DNA of 53,983 nucleotides from Gammaproteobacteria bacterium (GCA_028285655.1 JANQOT010000164.1:1-53983), one strand, 5' to 3'. Positions 37,156-48,564 are shown, counted from the stretch's first letter. Notes: generated by a model not told the origin, from the sequence alone. Translations and numbers: made by a program.

Positions 37156-38370
37156 ATGTTTAGCAGTCAGGCAGTGCACGAACCATTTCAGACCAGATCT
37201 GAAGATACACCTCTTGCATACAAGGTTTATATATCTACAGTCATTCTGGCAAGTCTGTTGTTTTTTGCATTCTGCTTTACTTCTCCTGATCAGAATTGGG
37301 ATATGCTGGGTTATTCTGCATCTGCAATAAGCCTGGAAAACAATAATCCTGAATTTATACATCAATTTGTATACGGAGAATTGCAAAATTACGGAACGGA
37401 AAGTAAACGCGCAAAACTTTTATCAGGCAGTAATTATGCAGCTACCATGCATAGCGATGCAGAGGCATTTTATCAACAAATACCTTATTACAAAATACGC
37501 ATTATATTTGTCGGACTTATATATTTAATTGTTAGTTTTGGCGTCAACGTCTTTACTGCCGGACATGCTATTGCTGCTGCTGCCGCATCACTTGGCTTAC
37601 TAGTCTATTTTTACGGCTTTAAGGATTATATAAAACCGAATTTCTGGATCATGATTCCGCTTTTCTTCGCATTATGCGGCATATTTGATGCAGGCCAATA
37701 CGTTACTGCGGATACATTGGCATATTTATGGATCGGCCTTATAAGCGTGACATTCATTAGAAAACATTGGGCAGTGTACCCTTTAATTGCTCTGTCGGTA
37801 TTAGTTCGCACCGATCTGGCTGTACTGGTAGCTATAACTCTTAGCTTTATGTTTTTCTTTTGGCCGAATTCGCGAGTCAAAGCACTTATCACGGCGGCGG
37901 TTAGCGGTATTCTGTATTTAAGTGTAAATGAATTTGCAGGAAATTACGGCTGGAGCACAGTTTTCTACTATGTGTTTGTTAGCGATATGACTGCCACCCA
38001 CCCTGCACAATTTTCACAAGCGGGGATAAGCTTTCAAGAGTATATATATCATGTTGTTTCAAATCTAATTTGGATCTTTTACGAAAGCGAGTTCTGGTTA
38101 TTTACTGTGTTAATTCTAATTCAGTTTCTAATATTTTATTATTTAACCGGTTCAAGCTCGTCCCACATGGAAAAAATCAAGCAATATCTGACTGATCCTA
38201 TTATTTCTTTGACGCTTATTTCCGTAATTTATATCGCTCTTCATTACTTGTTATTTCCCGCCATGTGGACACGCTTTTTTCTCGGCCAATACATGATCGG
38301 AGCTTTGGGCTTGCTATATACGATAACATTGCTTATAAAAAAAATTGAAGCAGTCAAGCAACGTCACTAA
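37156..38370 (+). CDS. Polytopic membrane protein, GT-C-like glycosyltransferase candidate
   Basis: About 10-12 hydrophobic segments; first loop SPDQNWDMLGYSASAISLE with acidic residues as in GT-C enzymes; directly downstream of the DprE-like genes. Confidence 0.6.
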   Translation: MFSSQAVHEPFQTRSEDTPLAYKVYISTVILASLLFFAFCFTSPDQNWDMLGYSASAISLENNNPEFIHQFVYGELQNYGTESKRAKLLSGSNYAATMHSDAEAFYQQIPYYKIRIIFVGLIYLIVSFGVNVFTAGHAIAAAAASLGLLVYFYGFKDYIKPNFWIMIPLFFALCGIFDAGQYVTADTLAYLWIGLISVTFIRKHWAVYPLIALSVLVRTDLAVLVAITLSFMFFFWPNSRVKALITAAVSGILYLSVNEFAGNYGWSTVFYYVFVSDMTATHPAQFSQAGISFQEYIYHVVSNLIWIFYESEFWLFTVLILIQFLIFYYLTGSSSSHMEKIKQYLTDPIISLTLISVIYIALHYLLFPAMWTRFFLGQYMIGALGLLYTITLLIKKIEAVKQRH

Positions 38371-38403
38371 AAAATCAAAATTAAAAAGTATAAAACCGCA
38401 AAC

Positions 38404-39303
38404 TTATATTTCGTCCGGTAGTTTATTTACCGCACTAATATATGCCTCGCATTCCTCGTGTAATATTTTCTGCATTTCCGGATCAGCTATTGACGGAAAT
38501 ACGCGCGAGTTACTTTCAAGGTCAGTTCCCAATTCTTTCATCTCATTAATAAGCGCCTGCTGTGAATCGACACCGGTTTCGGAAACACCCAAAAAGACGC
38601 CTCCGGAATCCGCTGCAAAATGCAAATCCCGAATTGAGTCACCAATCATAAACGGCGGAAATGTCTTGCCAGTGTCAGAGGTTAACCTTCGTTGCGCGCG
38701 AATTTCCCGACGCCACATCTTTCCGACAAATCGTGCCTTGGAACCGTCGGCAGAAGAGCTGGGACCACCGACCGAAAACGCATTATGCGGACCAAACAGG
38801 CCTTTTTCAGTTAACCCCACCGCTTCCAGAGAAGCATAAAAGTCTCGCTGCGGCTGATACCGGTACGAAACCAACACCAGCGATGCCACATCAGACAGTG
38901 ATTGTACAAATTCCAGGTACTCTTTCGGCACTACATCAAATGCCAGATCGTTATTGTTATATTCTTCCAGGCGTTTTTGAAACAAGCCTTTAAAATAATA
39001 ACTTAAGCAATCTTTAACATCATCGGACAGCTCGACATCACTTAGCACATGTTTTATTAAACCCAGCGGCCCGCCGTGATCACGATGCCACTGGCTACAC
39101 TGTTCGTTATCCAGATCCGGCAGATCTTGAATCCCGAAGTTATCGCTGGCCACATTTCGCAATTTTTCGTAGGAATGTATCGCAATCGCTATTCTACGTC
39201 CGGTCGCATTGGTAGAGGGAATTATGGTTCCATCCAGATCGAAAAAAACCAGACGCTTAGGCAAGAGATATCTTCGATAGGTATTGTCAATAAAGGTCGA
39301 CAT
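38404..39303 (-). CDS. HAD-family hydrolase
   Basis: LVFFDLDGTIIPSTNATGRRIAIA, FMIGDSIRDLHFAADSGGVFLGV. Confidence 0.82.
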   Translation of the reverse strand: MSTFIDNTYRRYLLPKRLVFFDLDGTIIPSTNATGRRIAIAIHSYEKLRNVASDNFGIQDLPDLDNEQCSQWHRDHGGPLGLIKHVLSDVELSDDVKDCLSYYFKGLFQKRLEEYNNNDLAFDVVPKEYLEFVQSLSDVASLVLVSYRYQPQRDFYASLEAVGLTEKGLFGPHNAFSVGGPSSSADGSKARFVGKMWRREIRAQRRLTSDTGKTFPPFMIGDSIRDLHFAADSGGVFLGVSETGVDSQQALINEMKELGTDLESNSRVFPSIADPEMQKILHEECEAYISAVNKLPDEI

Positions 39304-39434
39304 AATCTTTCTTAACTATAGTTTACGTCCGTATAGCGTTTACTCAACGGCTCATACAGGGCCGATCCCACACAAAGCAGCACGCAATATAACAGGTAAA
39401 TAAGAAATTTCTATAACAAGAAGGCAGTATTTTT

Positions 39435-42077
39435 TTATTTTACTATGCGAAGGCGTGTCTGTGTATCATTACGGTGCATTTCACTGATATTTACCGGCAA
39501 ATCAAGTAATGGCTTGATTGAGCCTACGCCGTACCCCTGCGCATAGTCAATGCCTAATTTGGTGACTTCCATAAATAATTCTTCAGATTCTACAAATTCG
39601 GCTATGGTTTTTTTACCCATGACTTTACCCATTTCGTTGATCGCACGAACGAGGGCATAATCTATCGGGTCACGCATCATATCTCGTACAAACATACCGT
39701 CTATTTTTAAATAATCCACTTGCAAATTTTTTAAATATGCGAAAGACGATAATCCGCTACCAAAGTCATCTAGTGCAAATTTGCACCCTAATCTTCGTAA
39801 CGCACGAATGAATTTTGTTGCTAACGATAAATTTGCAATCAACGCCGTCTCAGTAATTTCAAAACACAATTTTTCAGCGGATAGTTCGCGCGCATATAAT
39901 TCATCGATAATCTTGTCGAGAAAAGTACTATCGGATAAAGTCAAACCGGACAAATTGATTGCACAAGCATTAACATGGGTTTGAACATACTCTCGGTGGG
40001 CTTGCATCCAGTCAAATACATGGCTTACGACCCAGCGATCTATATTTGTGGCCAGTCCGTAGCGCTCAGCCGCGGGCAGGAAAGCTCCAGGCGGAACCTC
40101 TTCTCCGTTTTTCGTTAACAGCCGTACCAATACCTCCATGTGCAAACCTTTCTCGTTACTATTGGTAGGTACGATCGGTTGTGAATATAAAATTAAGCGA
40201 TCTTCATCTATTGCTTCCTGAATTCGGCGCACCCATTGCATTTCTCCTCGCCTTTGAACCATCGCGGCATTTTCCGAGCGATAGACGTTGACTCGATTAC
40301 GGCCTTCCTCTTTGGCCGTAAAGCACGCAGAATCGGCTTGCTTAAGCAATTCTGCCACGCTATTAGATTGTGCATTTATTTCCACTACTCCGATACTGGC
40401 AGCCACTTTAAATCTATTGTCTTCCCAAATAAACTGCAGCTGTTCAATCTGCTTGCGCAGATTTCCGGCAACCATTAATCCATGCCGCATGCTGCAAAAC
40501 TCCATTAACACACCAAATTCATCGCCTCCCAGACGGGCTACCGAATCGTGTTTGCGTGTATTCTCGCGTAACAATGCTGCAATTTGCCGCAGCATTTCAT
40601 CGCCGGCAATATGACCACAGCTATCGTTGATGATTTTAAATTGATCCAGATCGATGTAGCAAAGCACATGCACACCTTCCTTGTCGCGGGACCGCTCCCA
40701 GGCCTTGTTTACTCGACGTTCAAATTCGCGTCGATTCAATAAACCAGTCAGCACATCGTGGCTTGCCTGATAACTTAACTCTTTCGACAATCGATACTCT
40801 TCAGTAATGTCCAGAACTTGAGAAATTGCATATAAAAAATCGCCGTTCTTGTCATATACACCTGATATGGTAGACAAGCCCCAAATTATTTCGCCATCTT
40901 TTCTCAAATATCGTTTTTCAACGCGAAAATGATCAATTTCTCCATTCAATAATTTTTCTCGTTCTATTGCATTCGTATCGCGATCTTCAGCATGGGTGAT
41001 TTCTGCGATTGTCATTCTTTGCAGATCTTTTTCCTTATATCCCAGCATGGTACAAACAGCATTATTTACTTGTATGATATTGCCTTTTCGATCCAGCAAT
41101 ATCATTCCTATAGCGGCGTTAGCGAATGTGCTTCTAAATCGTTTCTCACTTTCATGAAGTTTAGCCTGCGCCTTCAGGCGGAACCGTATTTCATTGGCGA
41201 GTTTGCGATTTCTGGTTTCCAGCTCCTGCGTACGGTCACTAACCTGTTTTTCCAGATCCTGGTCTCGTTGCTCAATTTGGTCCAGCATTAAATTGAAATC
41301 ATCCGCCAACAAGCCCAATTCATCGCTATAATATTTTTGCACTCGCACCGAATAATCATTTCCGGTTCTAACCTGACGCGTAACAGAAAGAATATGCTCG
41401 ATAGGCCGGTATATATAATTTTGCAATCGAATAGACCAAAGGTAGGCAAATAAACCGACAAATAGAAACACCATGCCTACTACTATAATATGCTCCATTA
41501 ACCTGAACGATAGTTCAGATTTACTGGCAGCGACAGCTAAAGAACCAATTATCTTGCCATTGTACGTAATAGGAACTGTAATATTAAATAGATTTTCCGA
41601 TTCGACTACTGAAGAAGTGCCGCTAACCCATAGGTCGGACTTTCGCATATATTCAGCCACAACCGAATTATTCAAATCGTAAAGTTTTGCTGACTGAATG
41701 GCTGACACGACACTTAATGAATGCAAGACTTCCGCAGCTTCGATTGAGTTATTATGTAGTAATGCGCCGGCACTGTTTGCGCTTGCAATTCTTGCGTTTG
41801 CCTCTACATTTGAAATCAACATTTCCTCGGTTTGCTTTGTTTCTACATATAGAATAATACCGGCAGAAAGTATTGTCGCTATCATAATGCTGGATATGAT
41901 AATAACGATTAGCTTTTTTCTAATGGATAAAGACGAGAACATATTTTTTTCAATCTTCAGAATGACTGAATTTACTATTTGGCATAGTGATATATCGGCG
42001 GAAAAACTGTTTGAATTAGCTGCTTTTTTGTTCAAAAAACGGCAAGGATCTTGATATTGCGCCATTTTTTGTATCAC
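39435..42077 (-). CDS. Membrane sensor with HAMP-PAS-GGDEF-EAL
   Basis: Two TM, PAS/PAC, RLGGDEFGVLME, MEVLVRLL (EVL variant), FALDDFGSGLSSFAYLKNLQVDYLKIDG. Alternative start about 41943 (MFSSLSIRKKL). Confidence 0.92.
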   Translation of the reverse strand: MIQKMAQYQDPCRFLNKKAANSNSFSADISLCQIVNSVILKIEKNMFSSLSIRKKLIVIIISSIMIATILSAGIILYVETKQTEEMLISNVEANARIASANSAGALLHNNSIEAAEVLHSLSVVSAIQSAKLYDLNNSVVAEYMRKSDLWVSGTSSVVESENLFNITVPITYNGKIIGSLAVAASKSELSFRLMEHIIVVGMVFLFVGLFAYLWSIRLQNYIYRPIEHILSVTRQVRTGNDYSVRVQKYYSDELGLLADDFNLMLDQIEQRDQDLEKQVSDRTQELETRNRKLANEIRFRLKAQAKLHESEKRFRSTFANAAIGMILLDRKGNIIQVNNAVCTMLGYKEKDLQRMTIAEITHAEDRDTNAIEREKLLNGEIDHFRVEKRYLRKDGEIIWGLSTISGVYDKNGDFLYAISQVLDITEEYRLSKELSYQASHDVLTGLLNRREFERRVNKAWERSRDKEGVHVLCYIDLDQFKIINDSCGHIAGDEMLRQIAALLRENTRKHDSVARLGGDEFGVLMEFCSMRHGLMVAGNLRKQIEQLQFIWEDNRFKVAASIGVVEINAQSNSVAELLKQADSACFTAKEEGRNRVNVYRSENAAMVQRRGEMQWVRRIQEAIDEDRLILYSQPIVPTNSNEKGLHMEVLVRLLTKNGEEVPPGAFLPAAERYGLATNIDRWVVSHVFDWMQAHREYVQTHVNACAINLSGLTLSDSTFLDKIIDELYARELSAEKLCFEITETALIANLSLATKFIRALRRLGCKFALDDFGSGLSSFAYLKNLQVDYLKIDGMFVRDMMRDPIDYALVRAINEMGKVMGKKTIAEFVESEELFMEVTKLGIDYAQGYGVGSIKPLLDLPVNISEMHRNDTQTRLRIVK

Positions 42078-42207
42078 AGAACTTGCTTTATAAAATGCAA
42101 GTGCAATGCTGGCAATGACGACAGGAAGAATTTCAGAGACAGGCGGTAAAAACGGATTCTGTTGGGTTTCTACAACCCATTAAATTTGCTTTACTTACTA
42201 AAAAGTT

Positions 42208-43377
42208 TTATTTCTTGGCTAGTTTTGTCAATGATATTGACTGGTTCGATGGTTGCGATGCTTTAAACTTTGAACGGGATGCTTGCACCAAACTTTGCAG
42301 CTTATCTTTCAGCCTTAGTCCGGAATAAAAGAATTCGCCTATCACATTAGGTTTAAAGTAAATGTAGTCGACTAAACGTGTACCCGGTACGGCTCCCCAA
42401 CGCTGCTTATATCCGCTATCACCGTCCCCCATGTTGAAAATCTTTATTCCCGTATTGATAGCATCTTCGATTACATGAAAATGCATGGCCAGCCCGACGC
42501 TATACTTTCTGAATGCTGCATCATATTGCGAAGATACACCGTAGCGGTATCCCTCTGTATCAATCGCAACATTGAACGAAACAGGTTTTTTATCAAGATA
42601 CATCACCCAAATAGAAATCTTTTTGCCGGTGCTTTCATTTCTAAGCAGTCGTTTCCAGAAAGCTTCTTTACCGTGTATTCGCATTTTTCCTTGCGAAGAT
42701 TTATCCAGCCAGGAATTACTCTCAATTATGGAGCAATCATCAATTACAGATGACCAGGCATCATCCTGAAGATTATTAAATTTTTTGAATTCAATTGAAC
42801 CGAGTTTTGCCAGCTTGTTCGTGTCTCGCCGTAAATTTCCCAACATTTTTTTACTAAGACTATTTTTATACTGCTCAAATTCTTCAGGCAAACTAATAAA
42901 ATACTGCTCACCCCTGTCCTGCCGATAGCATTTCCAGCCTTGCTCCGTAAATTTCCTAAAAAGACTTTGTGTAACAGGATTATCTTCTTCTGCCGGACCA
43001 AAGCGCACGATACTGGCAATACCTTTTTGGTGAATTGCGTCTACCAAACTTTTTGTGCATTGGGCAACAGAATCTTTTGCAACAATAAAAGACCGGAACG
43101 GATAGTAATATCCGGCGACCGAAAATAAATGTAAACCAAAGTATGACTTAATGAAAAAAGGACATGCTCCGATTGTTCTGTCCGCATTATCCGACAACGA
43201 GATACATTGAACTGAAACACCGGGGTTCTCTATGGGCAGATAACATTCTTCCCACGCAGCATACCAATCCAGATTTAAAAACCCCGATCCAGTCGGCAAG
43301 TCTGCAGCTGTTTCGTGCAAGGAGACATCTTTGACACTGTCAAATAACTTCCATGACACTTGATTTGAATCTGTCAT
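42208..43377 (-). CDS. FemAB/GNAT-like acyltransferase (Acetyltransf_6 type)
   Basis: SFNVAIDTEGYRYGVSSQYDAAFRKYSVGLAMHFHVIEDAINTGIKIFNMGDGDSGYKQRWG. Confidence 0.8.
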   Translation of the reverse strand: MTDSNQVSWKLFDSVKDVSLHETAADLPTGSGFLNLDWYAAWEECYLPIENPGVSVQCISLSDNADRTIGACPFFIKSYFGLHLFSVAGYYYPFRSFIVAKDSVAQCTKSLVDAIHQKGIASIVRFGPAEEDNPVTQSLFRKFTEQGWKCYRQDRGEQYFISLPEEFEQYKNSLSKKMLGNLRRDTNKLAKLGSIEFKKFNNLQDDAWSSVIDDCSIIESNSWLDKSSQGKMRIHGKEAFWKRLLRNESTGKKISIWVMYLDKKPVSFNVAIDTEGYRYGVSSQYDAAFRKYSVGLAMHFHVIEDAINTGIKIFNMGDGDSGYKQRWGAVPGTRLVDYIYFKPNVIGEFFYSGLRLKDKLQSLVQASRSKFKASQPSNQSISLTKLAKK

Positions 43378-43839
43378 AAAGCGATAAATATAATTATTCT
43401 AAATTTACTAGCCATAAAACTGCCAACAACAAGCCGAAAACGTATGCGCTTAAAAATAAGTTATAGATTAGAAAGTTAGATAGCAATCTCGGCGTTCTGG
43501 CGATTAGTTTACAGAGTCTTTTTACTCGAATCTGTGATATGTATTATCAATTTCGAAGACCGTATTCAGCCGGTATATAAGAGACGTAAATACGTCCGGA
43601 TTGATTAAAAATAGCTAAATATTTTAATAATTCAGAAAACAATGCGTTCGAACGACGGCATTATGTGGACTACGTCACTTTTAACATACGCTCCAGGCAT
43701 GGATAAACGGTAATTCCAGATTCAAGGTGCAGCCGCGAGTCAAATAAACGAATTGACGAGAATCCCTCACATAGTTGCAGATTAGCGCCATTTCTGTGTA
43801 GTCTAACCCTTGTTTCGTACCGCCACGAGGAACAACCCC

Positions 43840-45780
43840 ATGTCAGCAGAAAAAGTTTATCCTGTCCCCGCTTCGACCGGCTCGTCAGCACATATAGACA
43901 AACAACGATATCAATCGATGTACGCCTCTTCAATTTCGGATCCGGAAGGCTTTTGGGCACAGCAGGCCGACGAGTTTGTGAGTTGGTTCACAAAGTGGGA
44001 TACGGTACTCGACTGGAGTTATCATAAAGGACATATTCGCTGGTTCGAGGGGGCTACGCTAAACGTTTCCTATAACTGTCTGGACCGGCATCTGGATTCG
44101 CGAGGTGATCAAACCGCCATCATATGGGAAGGCGACGACCCGCAGGATGATCGGCACATTACCTATCAGGAATTACACATCGAGGTATGCAAGTTTGCCA
44201 ACGCCTTGAAATCACGCGGTGTTCAGAAAGGGGACCGGGTTTGTATTTATATGCCGATGATTCCACAGGCGGCGGTCGCCATGCTGGCCTGCACGAGGAT
44301 CGGCGCAGTGCATTCTGTGGTATTCGGAGGGTTTTCACCCGACTCTCTTCGCGACCGAATTCTGGACTCTGACTGTCAAACAGTAATTACCGCGGACGAA
44401 GGCGTGCGCGGCGGAAAACCGGTGCCGTTAAAGGCCAATACCGATATTGCATTGCGCGAATGCCCCAATGTAAAAACAGTGATAGTGGTCAAGCGCACCG
44501 GCGGTGATATCGAATGGCACGCTGAACGAGACTGTTGGTACCATGAAATTACCGATCAGCAAAACCATGAATGCCCTCCCGAGCCAATGGGTGCAGAAGA
44601 TCCGATGTTTATATTGTATACCTCGGGCTCAACCGGCAAACCCAAAGGAGTATTGCATACCACCGGCGGCTATTTATTGTACGCGGCCATTACGCATAAA
44701 TATGTATTTGATTACAAAGACGGAGAAGTCTACTGGTGTACGGCCGATGTCGGCTGGGTCACCGGACATACTTATATAGTGTACGGACCACTGTGCAATG
44801 GCGCCCAAACCTTGATGTTTGAAGGTGTCCCGAACTATCCGGATGGAAGTCGCTTTTGGCAAGTTGTCGACAAGCATAATGTGGCAAGTTTCTATACTGC
44901 ACCGACGGCGATTCGAGCGCTTATGGCGCTGGGTGATTCTTTTGTTCAATCCACGCAGCGTAGTAGTTTGCGCTTGCTGGGTACGGTCGGAGAACCAATA
45001 AATCCGGAGGCGTGGGAATGGTACTACCGGGTCGTCGGTGAACAAAAATGCCCGATAGTCGACACATGGTGGCAAACAGAAACAGGTGGTCACTTGATTA
45101 CACCGTTACCGGGAGCCACCGACTTGAAGCCCGGGTCGGCCACGCTGCCTTTCTTTGGGGTGCAGCCCGTAATACTGGATGATGAAGGCAATGAACTGGA
45201 AGGTGAATGCCAGGGAAATCTAGCCATGAAATTTCCGTGGCCGGGCCAAATGCGCTCTGTATACGGTGATCATCAACGTTTCATCGACACTTATTTTTCA
45301 CAGTTTCCAGGCTATTATTTTAGCGGTGACGGATGCAGGCGCGACAAAGATGGTTATTACTGGATAACCGGCCGCGTAGATGACGTGCTGAATATATCCG
45401 GCCACCGACTGGGCACCGCCGAAGTCGAAAGTGCATTAGTTTTACACGAAGCGGTCGCCGAAGCTGCCGTCGTTGGATGCATGCATGAAATCAAGGGCCA
45501 GGCCATCTATTGTTACGTGACCCCGATGGTAGGCGTTGCGCCGACTGAAGAATTAAAAGAAGAACTAGTACAACTTGTTCGCAAAGAAATCGGTCCATTT
45601 GCCAAACCCGATTTTATTCAATGGTCGCCGGGCCTTCCCAAGACACGTTCAGGAAAAATTATGCGTAGAATCTTGCGTAAAGTGGCTGCAAATGAAATTA
45701 CGGATCTGGGAGATACCTCGACACTGGCAGATCCCGCCGTGGTCGACGACATTATTGCCCATCGCCTGAACACAGGCTAA
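43840..45780 (+). CDS. acs: Acetyl-CoA synthetase
   Basis: [83 protein letters not shown]. Confidence 0.96.
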   Translation: MSAEKVYPVPASTGSSAHIDKQRYQSMYASSISDPEGFWAQQADEFVSWFTKWDTVLDWSYHKGHIRWFEGATLNVSYNCLDRHLDSRGDQTAIIWEGDDPQDDRHITYQELHIEVCKFANALKSRGVQKGDRVCIYMPMIPQAAVAMLACTRIGAVHSVVFGGFSPDSLRDRILDSDCQTVITADEGVRGGKPVPLKANTDIALRECPNVKTVIVVKRTGGDIEWHAERDCWYHEITDQQNHECPPEPMGAEDPMFILYTSGSTGKPKGVLHTTGGYLLYAAITHKYVFDYKDGEVYWCTADVGWVTGHTYIVYGPLCNGAQTLMFEGVPNYPDGSRFWQVVDKHNVASFYTAPTAIRALMALGDSFVQSTQRSSLRLLGTVGEPINPEAWEWYYRVVGEQKCPIVDTWWQTETGGHLITPLPGATDLKPGSATLPFFGVQPVILDDEGNELEGECQGNLAMKFPWPGQMRSVYGDHQRFIDTYFSQFPGYYFSGDGCRRDKDGYYWITGRVDDVLNISGHRLGTAEVESALVLHEAVAEAAVVGCMHEIKGQAIYCYVTPMVGVAPTEELKEELVQLVRKEIGPFAKPDFIQWSPGLPKTRSGKIMRRILRKVAANEITDLGDTSTLADPAVVDDIIAHRLNTG

Positions 45781-45820
45781 TCGATGGCATGCGTTATAAA
45801 ATACGGAATTAGCAGCTTGT

Positions 45821-46087
45821 CTATTCAGCCGGACTCATTTGTACTCTGAGCAGATCGCCGGTATCCAGATCGACGATTAAACCAAAGTTTTGCTCGTACA
45901 TATTTAAGTAACCAAGCTTAAGTTCGCCTTGTTCGTAGTCGAAATACTGGATGTTACCTTCGGTAAAAGAATTCGCGTTTTCAATTCTGATATCAATTAC
46001 AGTTCCGGTATCCAGATTTACTCCCTGCCATGCACCAGCTTCCGCACAAAGTAATAACGCTGTAAATATAATCCCTGAATATTTCAT
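45821..46087 (-). CDS. Hypothetical exported protein
   Basis: 88 aa with signal peptide; no family recognised. Confidence 0.5.
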   Translation of the reverse strand: MKYSGIIFTALLLCAEAGAWQGVNLDTGTVIDIRIENANSFTEGNIQYFDYEQGELKLGYLNMYEQNFGLIVDLDTGDLLRVQMSPAE

Positions 46088-46225
46088 TTACCTGCTCAAA
46101 TGGAAATTAGTGACAAACCAAGTTACGTATATAATTCAATAGTTTGTCAGCCCGGATCCAATAAATTTGTGATCCAGCACTACTTTTTTGCAGGTATCGG
46201 CTTGATTCCGATCAACTTTTAGCAT

Positions 46226-48427
46226 TTATGCGGAAGAAGAATTACCGTTCACCGGTTGCACCTCCAGCAATTCGGGTACGATTATTTCAGTACCGGGACG
46301 AATTTTATCGAAATCTACATCGGGGTTATGCTGTCGCAGCAGCCAGATCGGAACTTTAAATTTCCGTAACGCCAACACCCACAACGATTCTCCACGTTTG
46401 ATGACATAGGTTCGCGTCGAATCTATCCGATATAAAGTAAAAAATTCTTCCTGTAAATTTTGCTGGTAGTTGATTCTTCGATGTTCGAACTCATCTCGCG
46501 GAACGCGAGAAAAATCAAGTTTAATTCGGTGGCCGATCACAACCGGTTTACCGAACCGCATACCATTAATTTTACGCAGGCGGCTGGCCCGTAAATCCAG
46601 CCATTCGGCATAATGCCCAAGTGTTTCCGATGCCTGTACTTCGATGGTTTCGTCGTCGGCAACGGTGTAATCGCTTGGATCGGTAAGCAATGTGGCATGT
46701 TCGGCGGTTTCCAGTTCCGGCTCGGCGACTGATTCCACATCGCCATTTACCGGCTCGCCAATTTGATCGGGTACTTCTTCTATCGCAGGAATATTTTCTA
46801 TGGTCTCGGCCGCTTCAGCGATTTCGGCAACGGCAACCTCCGATTGCTGTTTTTTGTTCTGCGGCAACTCGCTTTGTTCAGCCTCGGATTGCGGCGGTAT
46901 TTGCTGTGTTTCCTCGACTAAAACAACTTTACTATCCGTCGTGCGTGCGAGCGGCAATGCTTGCGATGAATCGATTGACTGTTTTTGCGGTTCTGAAGGT
47001 GTTGGTGCTTTCGCTATAATAATTGGTTCGGTCGGTGGTGCTTTTTTTGGCTTCGCCGACGCGGTAACCGCTTTTTGCTTGGGTTCCACAGGTTCTGCGC
47101 TGGCAATCATCACCTGTCCCTTGACGGGTAAACGCAATACTTGCCCTACTCTGATCAGCGACCGATTACCCAGTCCATTGAGCGCCCTGATTTCACGAAT
47201 GCTGTGGCCATAGCGAACCGAAATTTCCGACAAGGTATCGCCACGCACAACCTTGTGAAACGCATCGGCAGTTTGTTTAGAAAATCTTTGAGCGGCCGGA
47301 ATAGCCGCCAGCAATTCATACGCCGGTCGACTAATCGAATCTTTGGGAATTCGCAGCTCAAATCCCTTGGGAATTCTTTTGGAACCACTCCAGACAGGTT
47401 CCAGCAATGCGCGATTATGCCGGCGCAAGGTATCGATGCTCACATTAAAAGACTTCGCCACACTTTTGGCCGGCAAATACTCTTTTGTTTTGACTACTTC
47501 GTATCGATAAGGCTTTGAAATATTCAAATCACCAAAGTATTTCTCAGGATTTCGATCAATTTTTAATGCCGCCAAAAATGCGACATAAAAATTTCTGGAA
47601 GCAAAACCAAATGCTCGACCCTTGTAGTTACGAACGATCGTTGTAATGTCTCGAGTTCCCAGTTTATTGATTGCGCGGCGCATGCTGGCAACGCCGTGGT
47701 TATACGCGGTCAATGCCAACGGCCAGCTGTCGGTTACACTATAGTTATGTCGTAATAATTTTGCCGCCGCTATAGTCGATGCAAACGGATCCATGCGTTC
47801 ATCTACCACATAGTCGATCTGCATATACCGTTTTCCTGTCGATCGAATAAATTGCCAGATACCGGCCGCGCCAACCCGCGAATATGCTTGCGGATTAAAC
47901 GATGATTCAACATGCGGAAGTGCCGCCAATTCCAACGGCATTTGCAAGTCTTTCAGCGTTTGGTCGATATAAGGTCGCCATTCTCCGGAGCGGATCAAGC
48001 CTTCTCGAAACCGGTTTGATTGACCTAACTGAAATCGAATATCTTTTGCCGCCTGGCGCAGGCGTTTGTTTGAAACATTATTCCCCCATGCGGCGAGCAC
48101 GCGTTTTTCATCTGCACTTAGATTGTCGCGCTTCCCTTTCGCCAGCTTATTTAGTATGCCGGCGTAGTGTGCTTTCTCTTTTTTGATTTTGCGTCGGTTG
48201 GCTCGACGGCTGCCATCGACGCGTACGGTGGCATACACTACGGCCAGATTTCTCGAGTCATGGATAAAACCGCTACGAGTATCAATTTCGGTATATACCC
48301 GTAGCCAAAAATTAACATCCTGCTCAAGCGCCACCGGGTGAGGGAAATTTTCTGCCTGTACGACCGGCCCGGCCGCAAACAAGATGGTCATTAAAACAAC
48401 AATTATGCTTCGCGACATGACATTCAT
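46226..48427 (-). CDS. mltD: Membrane-bound lytic murein transglycosylase (MltD-like, SLT + LysM)
   Basis: LAALPHVESSFNPQAYSRVGAAGIWQFIRSTGKRYM; LysM repeats (VVRGDTLSEISVRYGHSIREIRALNG; VIKRGESLWVLALRKFKVPIWLLRQHN). Confidence 0.93.
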   Translation of the reverse strand: MNVMSRSIIVVLMTILFAAGPVVQAENFPHPVALEQDVNFWLRVYTEIDTRSGFIHDSRNLAVVYATVRVDGSRRANRRKIKKEKAHYAGILNKLAKGKRDNLSADEKRVLAAWGNNVSNKRLRQAAKDIRFQLGQSNRFREGLIRSGEWRPYIDQTLKDLQMPLELAALPHVESSFNPQAYSRVGAAGIWQFIRSTGKRYMQIDYVVDERMDPFASTIAAAKLLRHNYSVTDSWPLALTAYNHGVASMRRAINKLGTRDITTIVRNYKGRAFGFASRNFYVAFLAALKIDRNPEKYFGDLNISKPYRYEVVKTKEYLPAKSVAKSFNVSIDTLRRHNRALLEPVWSGSKRIPKGFELRIPKDSISRPAYELLAAIPAAQRFSKQTADAFHKVVRGDTLSEISVRYGHSIREIRALNGLGNRSLIRVGQVLRLPVKGQVMIASAEPVEPKQKAVTASAKPKKAPPTEPIIIAKAPTPSEPQKQSIDSSQALPLARTTDSKVVLVEETQQIPPQSEAEQSELPQNKKQQSEVAVAEIAEAAETIENIPAIEEVPDQIGEPVNGDVESVAEPELETAEHATLLTDPSDYTVADDETIEVQASETLGHYAEWLDLRASRLRKINGMRFGKPVVIGHRIKLDFSRVPRDEFEHRRINYQQNLQEEFFTLYRIDSTRTYVIKRGESLWVLALRKFKVPIWLLRQHNPDVDFDKIRPGTEIIVPELLEVQPVNGNSSSA

Positions 48428-48564
48428 GTAATTAAGTTTATCGATTTTTAATTTGTTTTGAAGTTAGGAAGAATGATATGAAAATTTTAATACATATTAT
48501 TTAAAATAATTCCAATTAGCTTTAAAATTGGACCGATCGTAAAACTAGACAAAAGATCGGCACC

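Noticed and set aside
38345-38993. Plus-strand ORFs 38345..38839 and 38661..38993
   Set aside because: Antisense to a HAD hydrolase with clear motifs on the minus strand.
43670-43960. Minus-strand 96-aa ORF over the acs start
   Set aside because: Overlaps the acs 5' end, no recognisable domain or SD; likely spurious.
46690-47518. Plus-strand ORFs 46690..47019, 46800..47213, 47141..47518
   Set aside because: Shadow ORFs opposite the MltD-like gene; low-complexity composition mirrors the Pro/Glu linker.
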